Assembly (NCBI GenBank): GCA_041391505.1
Contig: JAWKNW010000026.1
Coordinates: 1 to 64,000 of the forward strand
Origin: Rhodothermales bacterium
GTDB taxonomy: Bacteria; Bacteroidota; Rhodothermia; Rhodothermales; JAHQVL01
Direction of reading: 5' to 3'
Length of the DNA: 64,000 nucleotides
Part shown: piece after piece, positions 25,001 to 34,074 of the stretch
Layout of the letters: each line of letters begins with the position of its first letter
Numbering within the stretch: position 1 is the first letter of the stretch
Made by a program: the position numbers and the translations under genes
Notes under the pieces: model-generated
The model's database searches: none
Told to the model about the DNA's origin: nothing
Seen by the model: only the letters and a program-made list of their open reading frames with translations

Positions 25001-26832
25001 TGAATCCGCAGCCCGAAGCCGCCGAAATCGGTGATCGTGAGCCCCTTGACCGAGACGTCGTTTGTGCCGGCGATGTGGATACCGTCGACCTCCCCTGTCT
25101 GCGTGCCCGACAGCCGAACGCTCCCGCCGGGCTGCGTGGTCGCGTCGATGGCCACGGGATGGGAGACCACGGGCAGAACGCTCGCCGGCGAAATGATGGG
25201 CGCCCCACCTCCGGGGATGTTGAACACGATGTGTGGGTACCCGCTCGTGACCCGGTTTGCCTCCTCGATGGCCGCGCGGAGCGTGCAATTATCCTCCGCC
25301 GGGTCGTCGTCGATGTCGCACCGTTTGTCGTTCGCGTCGTTGTCGGTTTCGTCGCCCGCCTCGTTGACGACGAAGGTGATGTCGTCGCCCAGCACCACGA
25401 TCGTCCCCGGTGGCTGCACATAAGCGATGGGGCCGCAGTTGGCGTCGCCGTCCACATGGATCGAGCCGACGAACTCGCCGGGCGCGATGGCCTCGTATTC
25501 GGCCGTGGCGGCGAAGCTGGCGCCAGCTTCGAGCGTCTGCGGGTAGGCCGGCGTTGGTCCCGACACCAGCCGGAAGAACTGCGACGTCTTCGGGTCCGGA
25601 CTCACCAGCATGTGCTCTAGCGGCACCCTGCCGTCGTTGAATACGGTGGTCGTGAGCGTAAACCGGTCGCCCAGGTTGACGGTCGGTTTGCCGTTGATGA
25701 ACTGAAGGCCCGACCCGGTTACGTTCAGCGATATCAGCGGGCAGGACGGCCGAAGCAGCAGATGCGACCACTGGATCCATTTTTCGTCGTTGACCAGCAG
25801 CGTATTGCTCCCGAGCGCCCCGGGGGTGACGTATTGCGGAATCTCGAAGTCGTCCGGGACACACTGCGTCGTAATGGCTTCGCGCAAATCGGCGACGTCC
25901 CCATCCGGTGACCACAACAGACCCGGATAGGCGCCGATGTACCCGTCCGCGTTGATCGCATTGGGGACGTAGGCGCTGATACTTCCGGCGAAGGTCTGAT
26001 CGAGGGCAAAGCCGGGCAGTTCATTGCCATTTTTGTGATACCGGACCGCGTACGTGCCGTCACCATGATCGGTGACGATTCGGCCCACATAGTCTCCTCC
26101 CGTCCCCTGAATGAGGTTCTGGACGACGCACCCGCCCGAGCCTCCGCGGGAGCCGGCCGGCGGGTACTCGCCCAGGTCGTTCGCGTAGCCGCCGCAATCC
26201 GGCAGGGATACTGCCGTGAGGACGCCCTCCGGCGTCAACCGATAGAGCTGCTGCGTGTGGTTGTCCAGAACGAACATCACCCCGTCGCTCTGAATGCGAA
26301 CGCCGGTCGTGCCGGCGATATCCGTCTCGATTGCGGCCACGGAGGGATACAGGTCGCTCAGAAACTGAAAACCGTCGGCGTTATAGATAAATGCACGCCG
26401 CGGGTAGCCATGCGTGGGATCGTTGTCGGATTTCCAGCCGATCATCGCGCCGGTTTCATCGGCGATGTCCAGCACGCTCGAGTAGACGCCCAGATGCTGA
26501 TCGGTCCCCAGCGCCACCAGCGAGATGCCGTTTTCCGGTGAATACGCGCCCGCCGTGCCGATCCCGTAGGCGCCGGACATGTTGCCGGCGGCTGTTACGG
26601 TGGTCACAAGTTCGTGGCCGAATCCATCGTCCAGGTACGTAATCTCATTGGTGATGGCGAAAATGTCCGGTGCCAATCCACTGACTGGCGGAATCTCGAA
26701 CACGTCGTATTTCGTGCCGTGTAACTCAAGGACGCACGCATTTTGAGCTGCCGCGACGCGCACAAAAACCAGCACCAATACCACGAGCCAGCAACGCGCT
26801 TCAGCCGGCCACAGACGATGTATTGTCTTCAT
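22039..26832 (-). CDS. Giant secreted LCAT/PGAP1-like esterase with CSLREA domain and T9SS tail (copy 1)
   Basis: 1597 residues. Signal peptide (WLVVLVLVFVRVAAAQ), then ~450 residues of beta-rich sequence with per-protein 'FEIPPVSGLAP' start. A CSLREA-type segment (CDIDDDPAEDNCTLRAAIEE) is near residue 516, followed by a parallel beta-helix to ~720. The alpha/beta-hydrolase starts near 809 (RRPVIYLPGISGSWLSA), with nucleophile elbow VVHSMGGVVSSLYV near 944, as in LCAT/PGAP1 lipases. A BACON-like beta domain follows (~1400-1500). The last ~80 residues are the T9SS sorting tail (YPNPFSESATVVLD, LGRRIAVLHDG, GGLYIVRA). Closely matches the next gene upstream throughout with the same spacing, so the two are tandem paralogues. 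Lipase, esterase or acyltransferase is expected at the cell surface. Confidence 0.85.
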   Translation of the reverse strand: MKTIHRLWPAEARCWLVVLVLVFVRVAAAQNACVLELHGTKYDVFEIPPVSGLAPDIFAITNEITYLDDGFGHELVTTVTAAGNMSGAYGIGTAGAYSPENGISLVALGTDQHLGVYSSVLDIADETGAMIGWKSDNDPTHGYPRRAFIYNADGFQFLSDLYPSVAAIETDIAGTTGVRIQSDGVMFVLDNHTQQLYRLTPEGVLTAVSLPDCGGYANDLGEYPPAGSRGGSGGCVVQNLIQGTGGDYVGRIVTDHGDGTYAVRYHKNGNELPGFALDQTFAGSISAYVPNAINADGYIGAYPGLLWSPDGDVADLREAITTQCVPDDFEIPQYVTPGALGSNTLLVNDEKWIQWSHLLLRPSCPLISLNVTGSGLQFINGKPTVNLGDRFTLTTTVFNDGRVPLEHMLVSPDPKTSQFFRLVSGPTPAYPQTLEAGASFAATAEYEAIAPGEFVGSIHVDGDANCGPIAYVQPPGTIVVLGDDITFVVNEAGDETDNDANDKRCDIDDDPAEDNCTLRAAIEEANRVTSGYPHIVFNIPGGGAPIISPASVLPVVSHPVAIDATTQPGGSVRLSGTQTGEVDGIHIAGTNDVSVKGLTITDFGGFGLRIHGGAGHTVEASNIGFLANGGAQAPNAAGGVLVAGGAADVTIGGDTEDLQNRIFGGVLVDGASGQGVTLLRNELEVDATQLAASIGRVPFDIGLDGVTCAAWADDPAGRMPPPRLLSISASNVRGMTRPGAKVVIYQVLDSGTQRGRYWSRHVKPFGFTTADGTGAFSVDVDLPPGADVTASASDAAGNSSELAQVRRPVIYLPGISGSWLSAADGTTLWFPRNVVSSDESTSRLARLTKNADGSDMEPIHIDGIVELGGYAAYGNALVALEQAGYVGATGNDAPLGLLDLWRFPYDWRDDPRGPASDLKDLVDLITVQTAQADNAIARACEADIVVHSMGGVVSSLYVRGEPAHARDHVHRWITVATPYLGAVQAAAAHTKGYIFEIEKVLHLETDWGRMIGMTRNLAGAYSLMPSKMYWETTDLESPSHQHGFVLQDLYGAPLRTYEETRTFLTKSKIDIFTGKPLGLSRNLDMLGPVSEQVHAMIDDWNAYDGPPQILREVGDMPANTATGWYIGPPVPVSELRHEEGDTRQHERYRARQLPILGYGDKTVPLVSSTMGNDGRVGKRDISGVDSPWIEPFEHFPCEHAKIITNGCVASDGSIRALDRVNEMLLSGYRVIEQHPVKGGSGKKAAAGRELLYINFSGSVAARVVDAAGRVTGAVSLDNPLVVTEDVPGVGYWANAGNATFSLPNDSTYTIDIVAGDASDVQVTRMRVSVTDDMRQTILFNALRLDAGHAIQFAFEAGGTDDDTALRVDADGDGTFEAEQAPAASTESAFGPPAIPVPQPFEIAAEGHPGEDVDVEIAFPDVGGAVWSWSLGTTAAWVQPSATAGATPGSVVLQLTALPQQGQGVQETVLPLTLRLGDFEETYAVPVSLTSSERVTAVEEGGVVAGTPEVFGLSEAYPNPFSESATVVLDVPDVMPVRVDVFDALGRRIAVLHDGVTAAGRHELTFAPAGRPGGLYIVRATGGGAVATRLMTFVPSGR

Positions 26833-26965
26833 AAAGTACAGTGTAGATGAGGGTACTGCTTACGCGCTGACGCGTAATATTGAGGGGCACAAGGGGATCT
26901 GCTCCCGGAAGATAAGGACGCCGGATCGGGCAACTCCTACACAGCGGGATGTTAAATATCGCGTC

Positions 26966-29900
26966 TCATCGCACGACCGTAAACCGTCGCGAACGTTCGC
27001 CGGCCGGGGTCGAAAGCCGGTACACATAGACCCCGCTGGGCAACGTCCGCGCAGGCACTTCCACGGAATGAACACCGGCTGACATCGCGCCCTCGATCAA
27101 AACCGCCACCTTGCGCCCGAGCATGTCGTACACGACCAACGATACAGACGTGGCCGCCGGCACGCCGAAAGTCACCTGAGTGGTCTGGGCGAACGGGTTG
27201 GGGAAATTCTGATCGAGGAACACCTCGGTTGGAACCGGCAGCAGCGCGGCGACGGCCGTTGAAACACCCGTGCGCAGCTCGACCGGCACCGCGAGATGCA
27301 TCGAATAGCTTTCGTAGTTCAGCACGAGATCGACGACGGCCGTCTGCACGGCCTCGTTCCCCGCCGCCCGCGTCAGCGTCAGCGTGACAATGCCCGGCGT
27401 GGTGCCGAACGTGGCCGAAGGCTCGATCCAGTCGGCCGTTTCCGACAGGGTCCACCCCCATATCGGGCCGCCCAGATCGGGAAAGACGAGTCCGACCGAT
27501 ACCGATTCGCCGGACTCGGCCTGGGTGTAGACGGCGGAAGGAGATGGAAGGGGTACGGCCGGCGTGCCTCCGGCTCCCTCGAGCTGGGCTGCAGGCGGAA
27601 TATCCGCCTCATACGTCCCGTCGCCGTCCCCGTCGCGCCCAAGAGTCACCCCATCCGGCGTGTCGCCGGCCGCAAAAACGAGCCGCAGGGCGCCGCCGGC
27701 CTTCAGCGGCTGATCGTCGAAGAGGAGGGTACGACGCAGGGCATCGGCTCCGTCGACGCGAACCCGGGTCACGCGGACGGCGGAAGCGTCGACGGACGTC
27801 TGAATCGTCACCGTATAGGCGCTATCCGTGGGCAGCGAGAGCGTCACGCCGTCGTCATCCACCACGTAACCGATCGGCGTGCGCCGCGAATCGCCCGGCT
27901 GCCAGTCCAGCGTAGGCAGCCCATAGGCGATCCGGTAGGGTTCATTCGGGGAGGTCGGCCCGGTTCGGACGCCATCGCCGTCTTCCACCCAGACCGAGAT
28001 GGGACTGGAGGAGGCCACATAGAGCAATTCACGCCCGGGCAGGGCGCCGGGCTGGCCGGATGCCTTGCCGGCTAGCGCCGTCGGGACCTCGTAGCCGGAA
28101 CGCAGTATGTCCACCACGCGCTCCAGTGCCGGTGGCGATCCCGGAAAACCCTGGCATCCGTCCGTTACGATGCCGGTATGCGAGCACGGGTAGTACTCGA
28201 ATGGCTCGATCCAGGGAGAATCGACGCCGGAATAGTCAGTGCTGCCCACGGTGCGATCCCATCCCAGCGTCGCGCTCACCAGCGGCACCGTGCCATCGCC
28301 GGTGCCCATGATGGGCACCAGTCGGCTACGCCAATCGACGTGCCGCGGCGTGTCGCCCGGCTCCTCATACACGCTGCCATCCGCGTCACGAACCGACTCC
28401 CGGAGCCGCCAGCCCGTGACGGTGCTGCCGGCCAGGATCCCCACCTGACGGAACACCTGGGGCGGTCCGTCCCAATCAGACCAGTCGTCGATCAGGGCGT
28501 GCACGCTGGTATCCTGCACTGCCCAGATGTCCGCGTTTCGAGCCAGACCGAGCGGCCGACCGTTTGTGGGGTCGACTTTGGGCTGGGCGAAGAAGCGGGT
28601 GGTGGCGTCAAAACTCGGTAGCGACGTTCCCGCGAGGTCCTGAACGACATAGCCGTGCCGATGGGACAGCGAGGCCGGGTTGAGTGCATCCCAGTACGCG
28701 CGCGAGGGTAACAGCCCGTAGGCGCCGGGCATGTTGCGCACCATCTCGATCATGCGCCCCCATTGAATCGTGAAACCCAGCACTTCGTCGACGCCAAACA
28801 CATCGCCCTTCAGATGGCCGCGCGCCGCCGCCGCCGCCCCCAGGTACGGCGTGGCCACCGTGATGTACCGGTGGAGGTGGTCCCTCGCGTGCTCAGCGTC
28901 GCGACGCACGTACACGTTCGAGACCACGCCGCCATTCGAGTGCGCCACCAGGTCCACCTCGCAGGCGCGCGCCACGTCGGGCTGTCCGCTCGTCAACGCA
29001 TCGATGAGGGCGTGGAGATCGTTCGCAACATCGTACGTATTGAGGCGCCAGTCGTACGGGAACCGCCACAGGTCGTTGCCGGCGCGGTCGGCGTTCGCGC
29101 GGTCCCCGGGATAGACGGCTTCCAGCGCCGTCAACGTGCTGTTGTAGGGTAGTTGCGACTGATCGAGCACGCCGTCGAGCACCACGTTCTCCACGCTCGA
29201 TCCGTCGGGATACATCGCCATTCGCGCCAGCCGGTCGTTGGCTACAGCATTTTCAGCGGTGACGGGAATCCAGATGGCGAAGCCGTCGTTGCCCACGAGC
29301 CACGAGCCGCCGATCCCGGGCGCATAGATCACGGGCCGGCGCACCTGCGCCAGCTCCGAACTGTTGCCCTGCACGTCTACGGCCGACGCCGTGACGAGCT
29401 GGCGGGGTTCGAGATCCACAACGGCGCTGAAATTTCCGGCGACGTCGGCCTTAGCCGTTCCCGCCGCCTTTACCCAGCGGCCCCAGTACCGCCCCCGCTC
29501 CGTGCCCTGCGCTGTCACCGCGTAGACTACGACCGTAGCGCCCGGCCGCGTTATGCCCGTCACCTGGGTCGGGGTCACGGAGAGCAATCGGGGCGGCGGC
29601 ATGAGCGCCCCCGGCTCCCAGGGCGCGCACGTCGGCCCGTCGGCCCCGATGTCGAACGGCACGCGCGTGACGGATGAAGAGAGCCGGGAGGGGTCGACTT
29701 CGATCTCGTTGCGCAGCAGCCGGACACCCTGCCCGCTGGCCCCATCGACCACCACGCCGCCGAAGATCCGGTTCTGGAGCGCTTCCGACTCGCCGCCGAT
29801 CGTCACGTCCGTCGCTCCGCCGGTTACGACAATCCCGCCGGCGACGTTGGGGGCTGCCGCGCCGCCGACCGGCAGATAGCCGATCGTGGCCGACTCGACG

Positions 29901-31753
29901 GTATGCCCCGCCCCACCGTCGATACGAATGCCCCATCCCCCGAAGTCGGTGATGGCGAGGCCTCGCACCGCGACATCGTTCGCGCCGGCGATGCGCAGCC
30001 CGTCCACCGCACCGAGCGCCGCGCCCGACACACGCGCGTTACCGACAGGCTGCGTCGTCGCATCGATGACCACGGCCCGACTGATGACCGGCAACGGCGA
30101 GGCCGGCGTGATGACCGGCGTACCGGGAAGATTGAAGTGGATGCGCACAAGCCCGCTCGTAACCCGCCCGGACTCCTCGATAGCAGCCCGCAGCGTGCAG
30201 TTATTCTCCGCGCTGTCGGTGTCGATGTCGCAACGACCGTCCGTCGCGTCGGCGTCCACGGCGTCGCCGATTTCGTTCACCACAAACACCGTCTCCTGCC
30301 CCTGTACTACGATCGTGCCCGGGGGCTGGACGTACGTATAGGCACCGCAATTCCCGTCGCCGGCGACGGTAACGGATCCCGTGAACGTTCCCGGGGCGAT
30401 GGCTTCGTACTCCGTGGTCGAAGCGACGCGGGCTCCGGGGTCCAGCGTTTCCGGGAAGGGAGGATGGGCCGGCGAGACCACTCGGAAGAAACCCGGCGTC
30501 TTCGGGTCCGGCGAGACGAGCAGGTGCTCGAGCGGCACCCGCCCGTCGTTGGTGACCGTGGTGGTGAGCGTAAACCGATTGCCCAGTTGCACGGTCGCAT
30601 TCCCGCTGGCGAAGGACAGTCCCGTGCTGGACATCGCGATAGAGACCGCCGGGCACGCCGGCCGCATCAGCAGGTTACTCCAGGCCAACCAGTTCTGATC
30701 GTTGACCAGCAGATGGTTCAGTCCGATGCCGTCGGGCAGACTGTTATACGCAAAGTCGTCAGAGGCGCACTGGCTCTGCAGTTCAGCCCGCACGTCGACC
30801 AGGTCGTTGTCCGGCGACCATAAGATGCCCGGGTAGCCGCCGATATACCCGGCGGCATTGACGGCGTCCGGGACGTAGGACGTGCTTCCGGCCCCCGTTG
30901 CGATCAGACCGGGCAACACCTCCCGGTTGCGGTGATATGTAACGGTGGTCGTGCCGTCGTCCTCCCGAGTGAGGTAGCGGCCGACATAGTCGCCGTTGGT
31001 CCCCTGCACCAGGTTTTGCACCGTGCAGCCTTCCGTCGGCACGGGCCGTTCCCCGGGAGGCGGGTATTGGCCGGCATCGTTGGGAAAGCCCCCGCAGTTC
31101 GGGATCGTGACGGGCGTGAGCACGCCATCGGCGGTCACGTGGTAATACAGCGCCGTATCGAAACCGTGGGAGATGAGCATCCCACCATCCCGCTCTACGA
31201 AAAGGCCCACCGTACCCCGAAGCCGGCCGTTGATCGGCGTGGCCGCCAGCTGCGCGACCGATTCGTAGATCGCGTCGAGATAGCGCAGTCCGTGCTCTTC
31301 ATCGACGATAAAAGCGCGGGGAGGATCGCTATGGACGGGAAAATGGTCGTCCCAGCTCCAACCGATTTGAAGGCGGCCGTCCTCGGTGATGTCGTTCATC
31401 TGCGACATCATCCCGTCGTGCTGATCGGGGATCGGCAGGTAGTTGAAGCCGCTCACCGGGTTGTAGGTGACGGCGACCCCGTGATCGCGAACCCCCACCC
31501 ATCCGACCGCCGTTGCCGTATTGACGCTGGAACTCAGCACCTCGTACGGCACGCTGTTGCTGATCGCGCTAAAATTCGGATACAGTCCAATTGGCGGCGC
31601 CTCGAAGACGTCGTAGGCGATGCCCAGCAGCGTGGGCCGGCAGGTGGTCTGCGCCATCGCGGGGTACGACAGCAAGCCGGCCATCAGGAGCAGAAGCGCG
31701 CGGGGGCGGATTTTTCCCCGGTCGGTAAGCCTACCCGGGAGGGTCATCAACAT
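26966..31753 (-). CDS. Giant secreted LCAT/PGAP1-like esterase with CSLREA domain and T9SS tail (copy 2)
   Basis: 1595 residues from ATG 31753, the first Met before the signal peptide (ALLLLMAGLLSYPAMAQ). A GTG at 31834 adds a meaningless basic stretch. Domain order equals copy 1: beta-rich N-terminus, CSLREA segment CDIDTDSAENNCTLRAAIEE near 518, beta-helix, hydrolase from RRPVIYAPGIGGSWLVG near 809, nucleophile elbow VAHSNGGVVSNVYV near 939, and tail QNFPNPFAQTTQV...LPSGVYVYRLS. The elbow differs (HSNGG against HSMGG), and the loops after it diverge most, suggesting different substrates. 133 bp separate it from copy 1; the pair may be co-transcribed. Confidence 0.85.
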   Translation of the reverse strand: MLMTLPGRLTDRGKIRPRALLLLMAGLLSYPAMAQTTCRPTLLGIAYDVFEAPPIGLYPNFSAISNSVPYEVLSSSVNTATAVGWVGVRDHGVAVTYNPVSGFNYLPIPDQHDGMMSQMNDITEDGRLQIGWSWDDHFPVHSDPPRAFIVDEEHGLRYLDAIYESVAQLAATPINGRLRGTVGLFVERDGGMLISHGFDTALYYHVTADGVLTPVTIPNCGGFPNDAGQYPPPGERPVPTEGCTVQNLVQGTNGDYVGRYLTREDDGTTTVTYHRNREVLPGLIATGAGSTSYVPDAVNAAGYIGGYPGILWSPDNDLVDVRAELQSQCASDDFAYNSLPDGIGLNHLLVNDQNWLAWSNLLMRPACPAVSIAMSSTGLSFASGNATVQLGNRFTLTTTVTNDGRVPLEHLLVSPDPKTPGFFRVVSPAHPPFPETLDPGARVASTTEYEAIAPGTFTGSVTVAGDGNCGAYTYVQPPGTIVVQGQETVFVVNEIGDAVDADATDGRCDIDTDSAENNCTLRAAIEESGRVTSGLVRIHFNLPGTPVITPASPLPVISRAVVIDATTQPVGNARVSGAALGAVDGLRIAGANDVAVRGLAITDFGGWGIRIDGGAGHTVESATIGYLPVGGAAAPNVAGGIVVTGGATDVTIGGESEALQNRIFGGVVVDGASGQGVRLLRNEIEVDPSRLSSSVTRVPFDIGADGPTCAPWEPGALMPPPRLLSVTPTQVTGITRPGATVVVYAVTAQGTERGRYWGRWVKAAGTAKADVAGNFSAVVDLEPRQLVTASAVDVQGNSSELAQVRRPVIYAPGIGGSWLVGNDGFAIWIPVTAENAVANDRLARMAMYPDGSSVENVVLDGVLDQSQLPYNSTLTALEAVYPGDRANADRAGNDLWRFPYDWRLNTYDVANDLHALIDALTSGQPDVARACEVDLVAHSNGGVVSNVYVRRDAEHARDHLHRYITVATPYLGAAAAARGHLKGDVFGVDEVLGFTIQWGRMIEMVRNMPGAYGLLPSRAYWDALNPASLSHRHGYVVQDLAGTSLPSFDATTRFFAQPKVDPTNGRPLGLARNADIWAVQDTSVHALIDDWSDWDGPPQVFRQVGILAGSTVTGWRLRESVRDADGSVYEEPGDTPRHVDWRSRLVPIMGTGDGTVPLVSATLGWDRTVGSTDYSGVDSPWIEPFEYYPCSHTGIVTDGCQGFPGSPPALERVVDILRSGYEVPTALAGKASGQPGALPGRELLYVASSSPISVWVEDGDGVRTGPTSPNEPYRIAYGLPTLDWQPGDSRRTPIGYVVDDDGVTLSLPTDSAYTVTIQTSVDASAVRVTRVRVDGADALRRTLLFDDQPLKAGGALRLVFAAGDTPDGVTLGRDGDGDGTYEADIPPAAQLEGAGGTPAVPLPSPSAVYTQAESGESVSVGLVFPDLGGPIWGWTLSETADWIEPSATFGTTPGIVTLTLTRAAGNEAVQTAVVDLVLNYESYSMHLAVPVELRTGVSTAVAALLPVPTEVFLDQNFPNPFAQTTQVTFGVPAATSVSLVVYDMLGRKVAVLIEGAMSAGVHSVEVPARTLPSGVYVYRLSTPAGERSRRFTVVR

Positions 31754-31995
31754 AACCGATGCGACGCGAGGAGGCGCCAGAAAGCATGAAGGGATGGACC
31801 GGCGATCGGACGAACGTATCCACCTGGGCTGCACCCTGCTGTATTTCGTCTCGCCGGGCCGGCACAGCGGGGACCTGGCGATGATTCAGGGATGGGACAA
31901 GGTAAGTTGTATTTGACTCCGCGATCGAGGAACTTGCAACCTTCCTGGGGGATTTCCGAACGCAGGAAGCGCACCTTACTCCGCAACGCACGCAC

Positions 31996-33828
31996 ATGGC
32001 CAAGAAGAAAGACGACACCCCAAAGAAGTCCGCCGGCGCCCCGCCCGCCGGCAGCACGGAAAACGGAAAGGCCCCGGAGCCCCTCTCGACGTTTGAGGAA
32101 TACACCCGCGACTACCCCGAATGGGCCCGCGAGTTTGCGCGCAAGTACTTCACCAAGACGCTGACCCAGTTCATCCTGTACGGTAACGTCCGGGACCTCG
32201 TGCCGTTCGTCAGCGAGGAGGGCCAGACCCAGTACGTCCCGCTCCGCGCCTTCCTGCGGGAGGAGCTGTTCGCGTCCCGGGATCTCATCGTCTTCTACGA
32301 TCGCTCCAGCGGCATCCACTTCAACCACGCGGAGTCGCAAAAGGACTTCAACCGGGCGCTCTCCGGCTACGACACGATCTTCGGCACCGAATACGTCAAG
32401 AACCTCCCCAAGGAGCCGGTCCGCGTCTTTTCGGTGCTCGACAACTACTTCCGCCTGCGCCTGGCCGAAGGCAAGCGTATCGCGTGTATCATCGACTATG
32501 CCGAGACCATCATCCCGATGGCCGAGGCCTCGATGTACTCGTCCGAGGACCGGAACGCGCTCGTCTACCTCCAGAAATGGGCGCACGACCCGCTGTTCCT
32601 GGAGCACGACTTCACGATCTGCCTCCTCACGGAGAACCTGACCGACCTCAACCAGCAGCTCGTCCAGAGCCCGCAGACCGCCGAGATCCGGATCGAGCTG
32701 CCGTCCGAGGCCGACCGCATCAAGTTTGTCGATCACCGCATCGCGGGCCGGGAGGCCGAATTCAAGCAGCAGTCCTCCGTCCCTTCGCGCGCCTTCGCGC
32801 AGAACACCGCCGGCCTGGGCTACGTGCAGCTTCGCACCATCCTGGCGGACGTCCTCGAGAATAAGTCGAAGATGAGCTTCGAGCGGCTGTCCGAGCTCAA
32901 GAAGGAGTTCATCGAGGCGGAGGCGTACGGGATGCTCGAGTTCGTCGAGACCGATTACAACCTGGACATGGTGGCCGGCCATGCGCAGGCGAAGGAACAC
33001 CTGCGCCAGGCCGCCAACGCGCTCCGCAACGGCCGGCCGGACGTGATGCCCATGGGCTACCTCGTCAGCGGGCCGGTCGGCACCGGGAAGACGTTCATGA
33101 TCACGTGTTTCGCCGGCGACATCGGCATCCCGATGGTCAAGCTCAAGAACTTCCGCTCCCAGTGGCAGGGCGTCACCGAAGGCAACCTCGAGAAGATCCT
33201 CAACCTCCTCGAAGCCATGACCCCCGTGGCGGTCATGATCGACGAGGCGGACGCCATGCTCGGCGACCGTGACTCGAGCGGCGACTCCGGCGTGTCGTCC
33301 CGCGTGTTCGGGCAGATCGCCCAGTTCATGAGCAACTCGAAACACCGCGGCCGCATCATCTTCTTCCTGCTCACCGCCCGGCCGGACCTGATGCCGATCG
33401 ACCTCAAGCGGCAGGGCCGCGCCGAGGAGCACATCGCGCTCTTCTACCCCAGCGAGCGCGAGGAGCGCGAAGAGCTGCTGAAGGTGATGATGAAGCGCAC
33501 GAAGGTCAAAATCCCCATCGAGGAGATGCCGGAAGCGCTCGTCAACGGCGAGCGCACCTACAGCGGCGCCGATATGGAGGCCCTCCTCACCCGCGCCAAG
33601 TTCCGCGCGGCCGCCGAGGATTCGGGCAGCGAGGTCAAGCCGGAACACGTCCAGGCCGCCGTCGACGACTTCATCCCGCCGACCTACCCCCTCGAAGTGG
33701 AGCTGCAATCCCTCGCCGCCGTCCTCGAATGCACCAACCGCGCGCTGCTCCCGCCGGAGTACCGGAAGATGGACCGGGAGGCGATCATCAAACGGGTGGA
33801 TATCATCAAGCAGCTGATCGGGCGATAG
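31996..33828 (+). CDS. Ycf46-like AAA+ ATPase
   Basis: 610 residues, cytoplasmic. The N-terminal half (~40-270) is a degenerate nucleotide-binding fold without Walker motifs (LTQFILYGNVRDLVPFV, RIACIIDYAETIIPMAE, PLFLEHDFTICLLTENLTDL), as in Ycf46-type ATPases. The C-terminal half is an active AAA+ module: Walker A SGPVGTGKT near residue 360, Walker B VAVMIDEADAM near 411, FFLLTARPDLMPIDLKRQGR with sensor 1 and the arginine finger region, and a C-terminal lid. The N-terminus is Lys/Pro/Gly-rich and disordered. Stands alone between oppositely oriented or unrelated genes. Role unknown; the 242-bp upstream gap shows nothing recognisable. Confidence 0.82.
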   Translation: MAKKKDDTPKKSAGAPPAGSTENGKAPEPLSTFEEYTRDYPEWAREFARKYFTKTLTQFILYGNVRDLVPFVSEEGQTQYVPLRAFLREELFASRDLIVFYDRSSGIHFNHAESQKDFNRALSGYDTIFGTEYVKNLPKEPVRVFSVLDNYFRLRLAEGKRIACIIDYAETIIPMAEASMYSSEDRNALVYLQKWAHDPLFLEHDFTICLLTENLTDLNQQLVQSPQTAEIRIELPSEADRIKFVDHRIAGREAEFKQQSSVPSRAFAQNTAGLGYVQLRTILADVLENKSKMSFERLSELKKEFIEAEAYGMLEFVETDYNLDMVAGHAQAKEHLRQAANALRNGRPDVMPMGYLVSGPVGTGKTFMITCFAGDIGIPMVKLKNFRSQWQGVTEGNLEKILNLLEAMTPVAVMIDEADAMLGDRDSSGDSGVSSRVFGQIAQFMSNSKHRGRIIFFLLTARPDLMPIDLKRQGRAEEHIALFYPSEREEREELLKVMMKRTKVKIPIEEMPEALVNGERTYSGADMEALLTRAKFRAAAEDSGSEVKPEHVQAAVDDFIPPTYPLEVELQSLAAVLECTNRALLPPEYRKMDREAIIKRVDIIKQLIGR

Positions 33829-34074
33829 CCGGGGCGTTTCCCTAGCAGTTTAGTCTTGGGGATCTATTGGGGTGGGAGTGTGGGAGTGCGGGAGTGTGGG
33901 AGTACGGGAGTTTGGGAGTACGGGGGTGCATCGCTGCCGACGCGTGCCACACATATACCCACCCCCCCATACCCCCATACCCCCAATCCGCATCCTCATC
34001 TTTTTACCCACCTATCCTTTACCGCCACATTTCCGTATTTTCCGACCGACCTTCGCCTCATCAGCCACATATCC
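33829..34074. repeat. GGGAGTGT-type repeat array with a C-rich facing arm
   Basis: 33871-33929 contains gtgggagtgtgggagtgcgggagtgtgggagtacgggag words at 8-10 base period. 33957-33983 holds the roughly complementary acccacccccccatacccccatacccc, so the two can pair. 34000-34074 is an A/T-richer leader to the next gene and probably holds its promoter. No gene. Confidence 0.75.

Noticed and set aside
33856..34074. N-terminal extension of the first amidohydrolase
   Set aside because: The extension is translated repeat DNA (Gly/Ser/Val then His/Pro-rich); the signal peptide begins at 34075.
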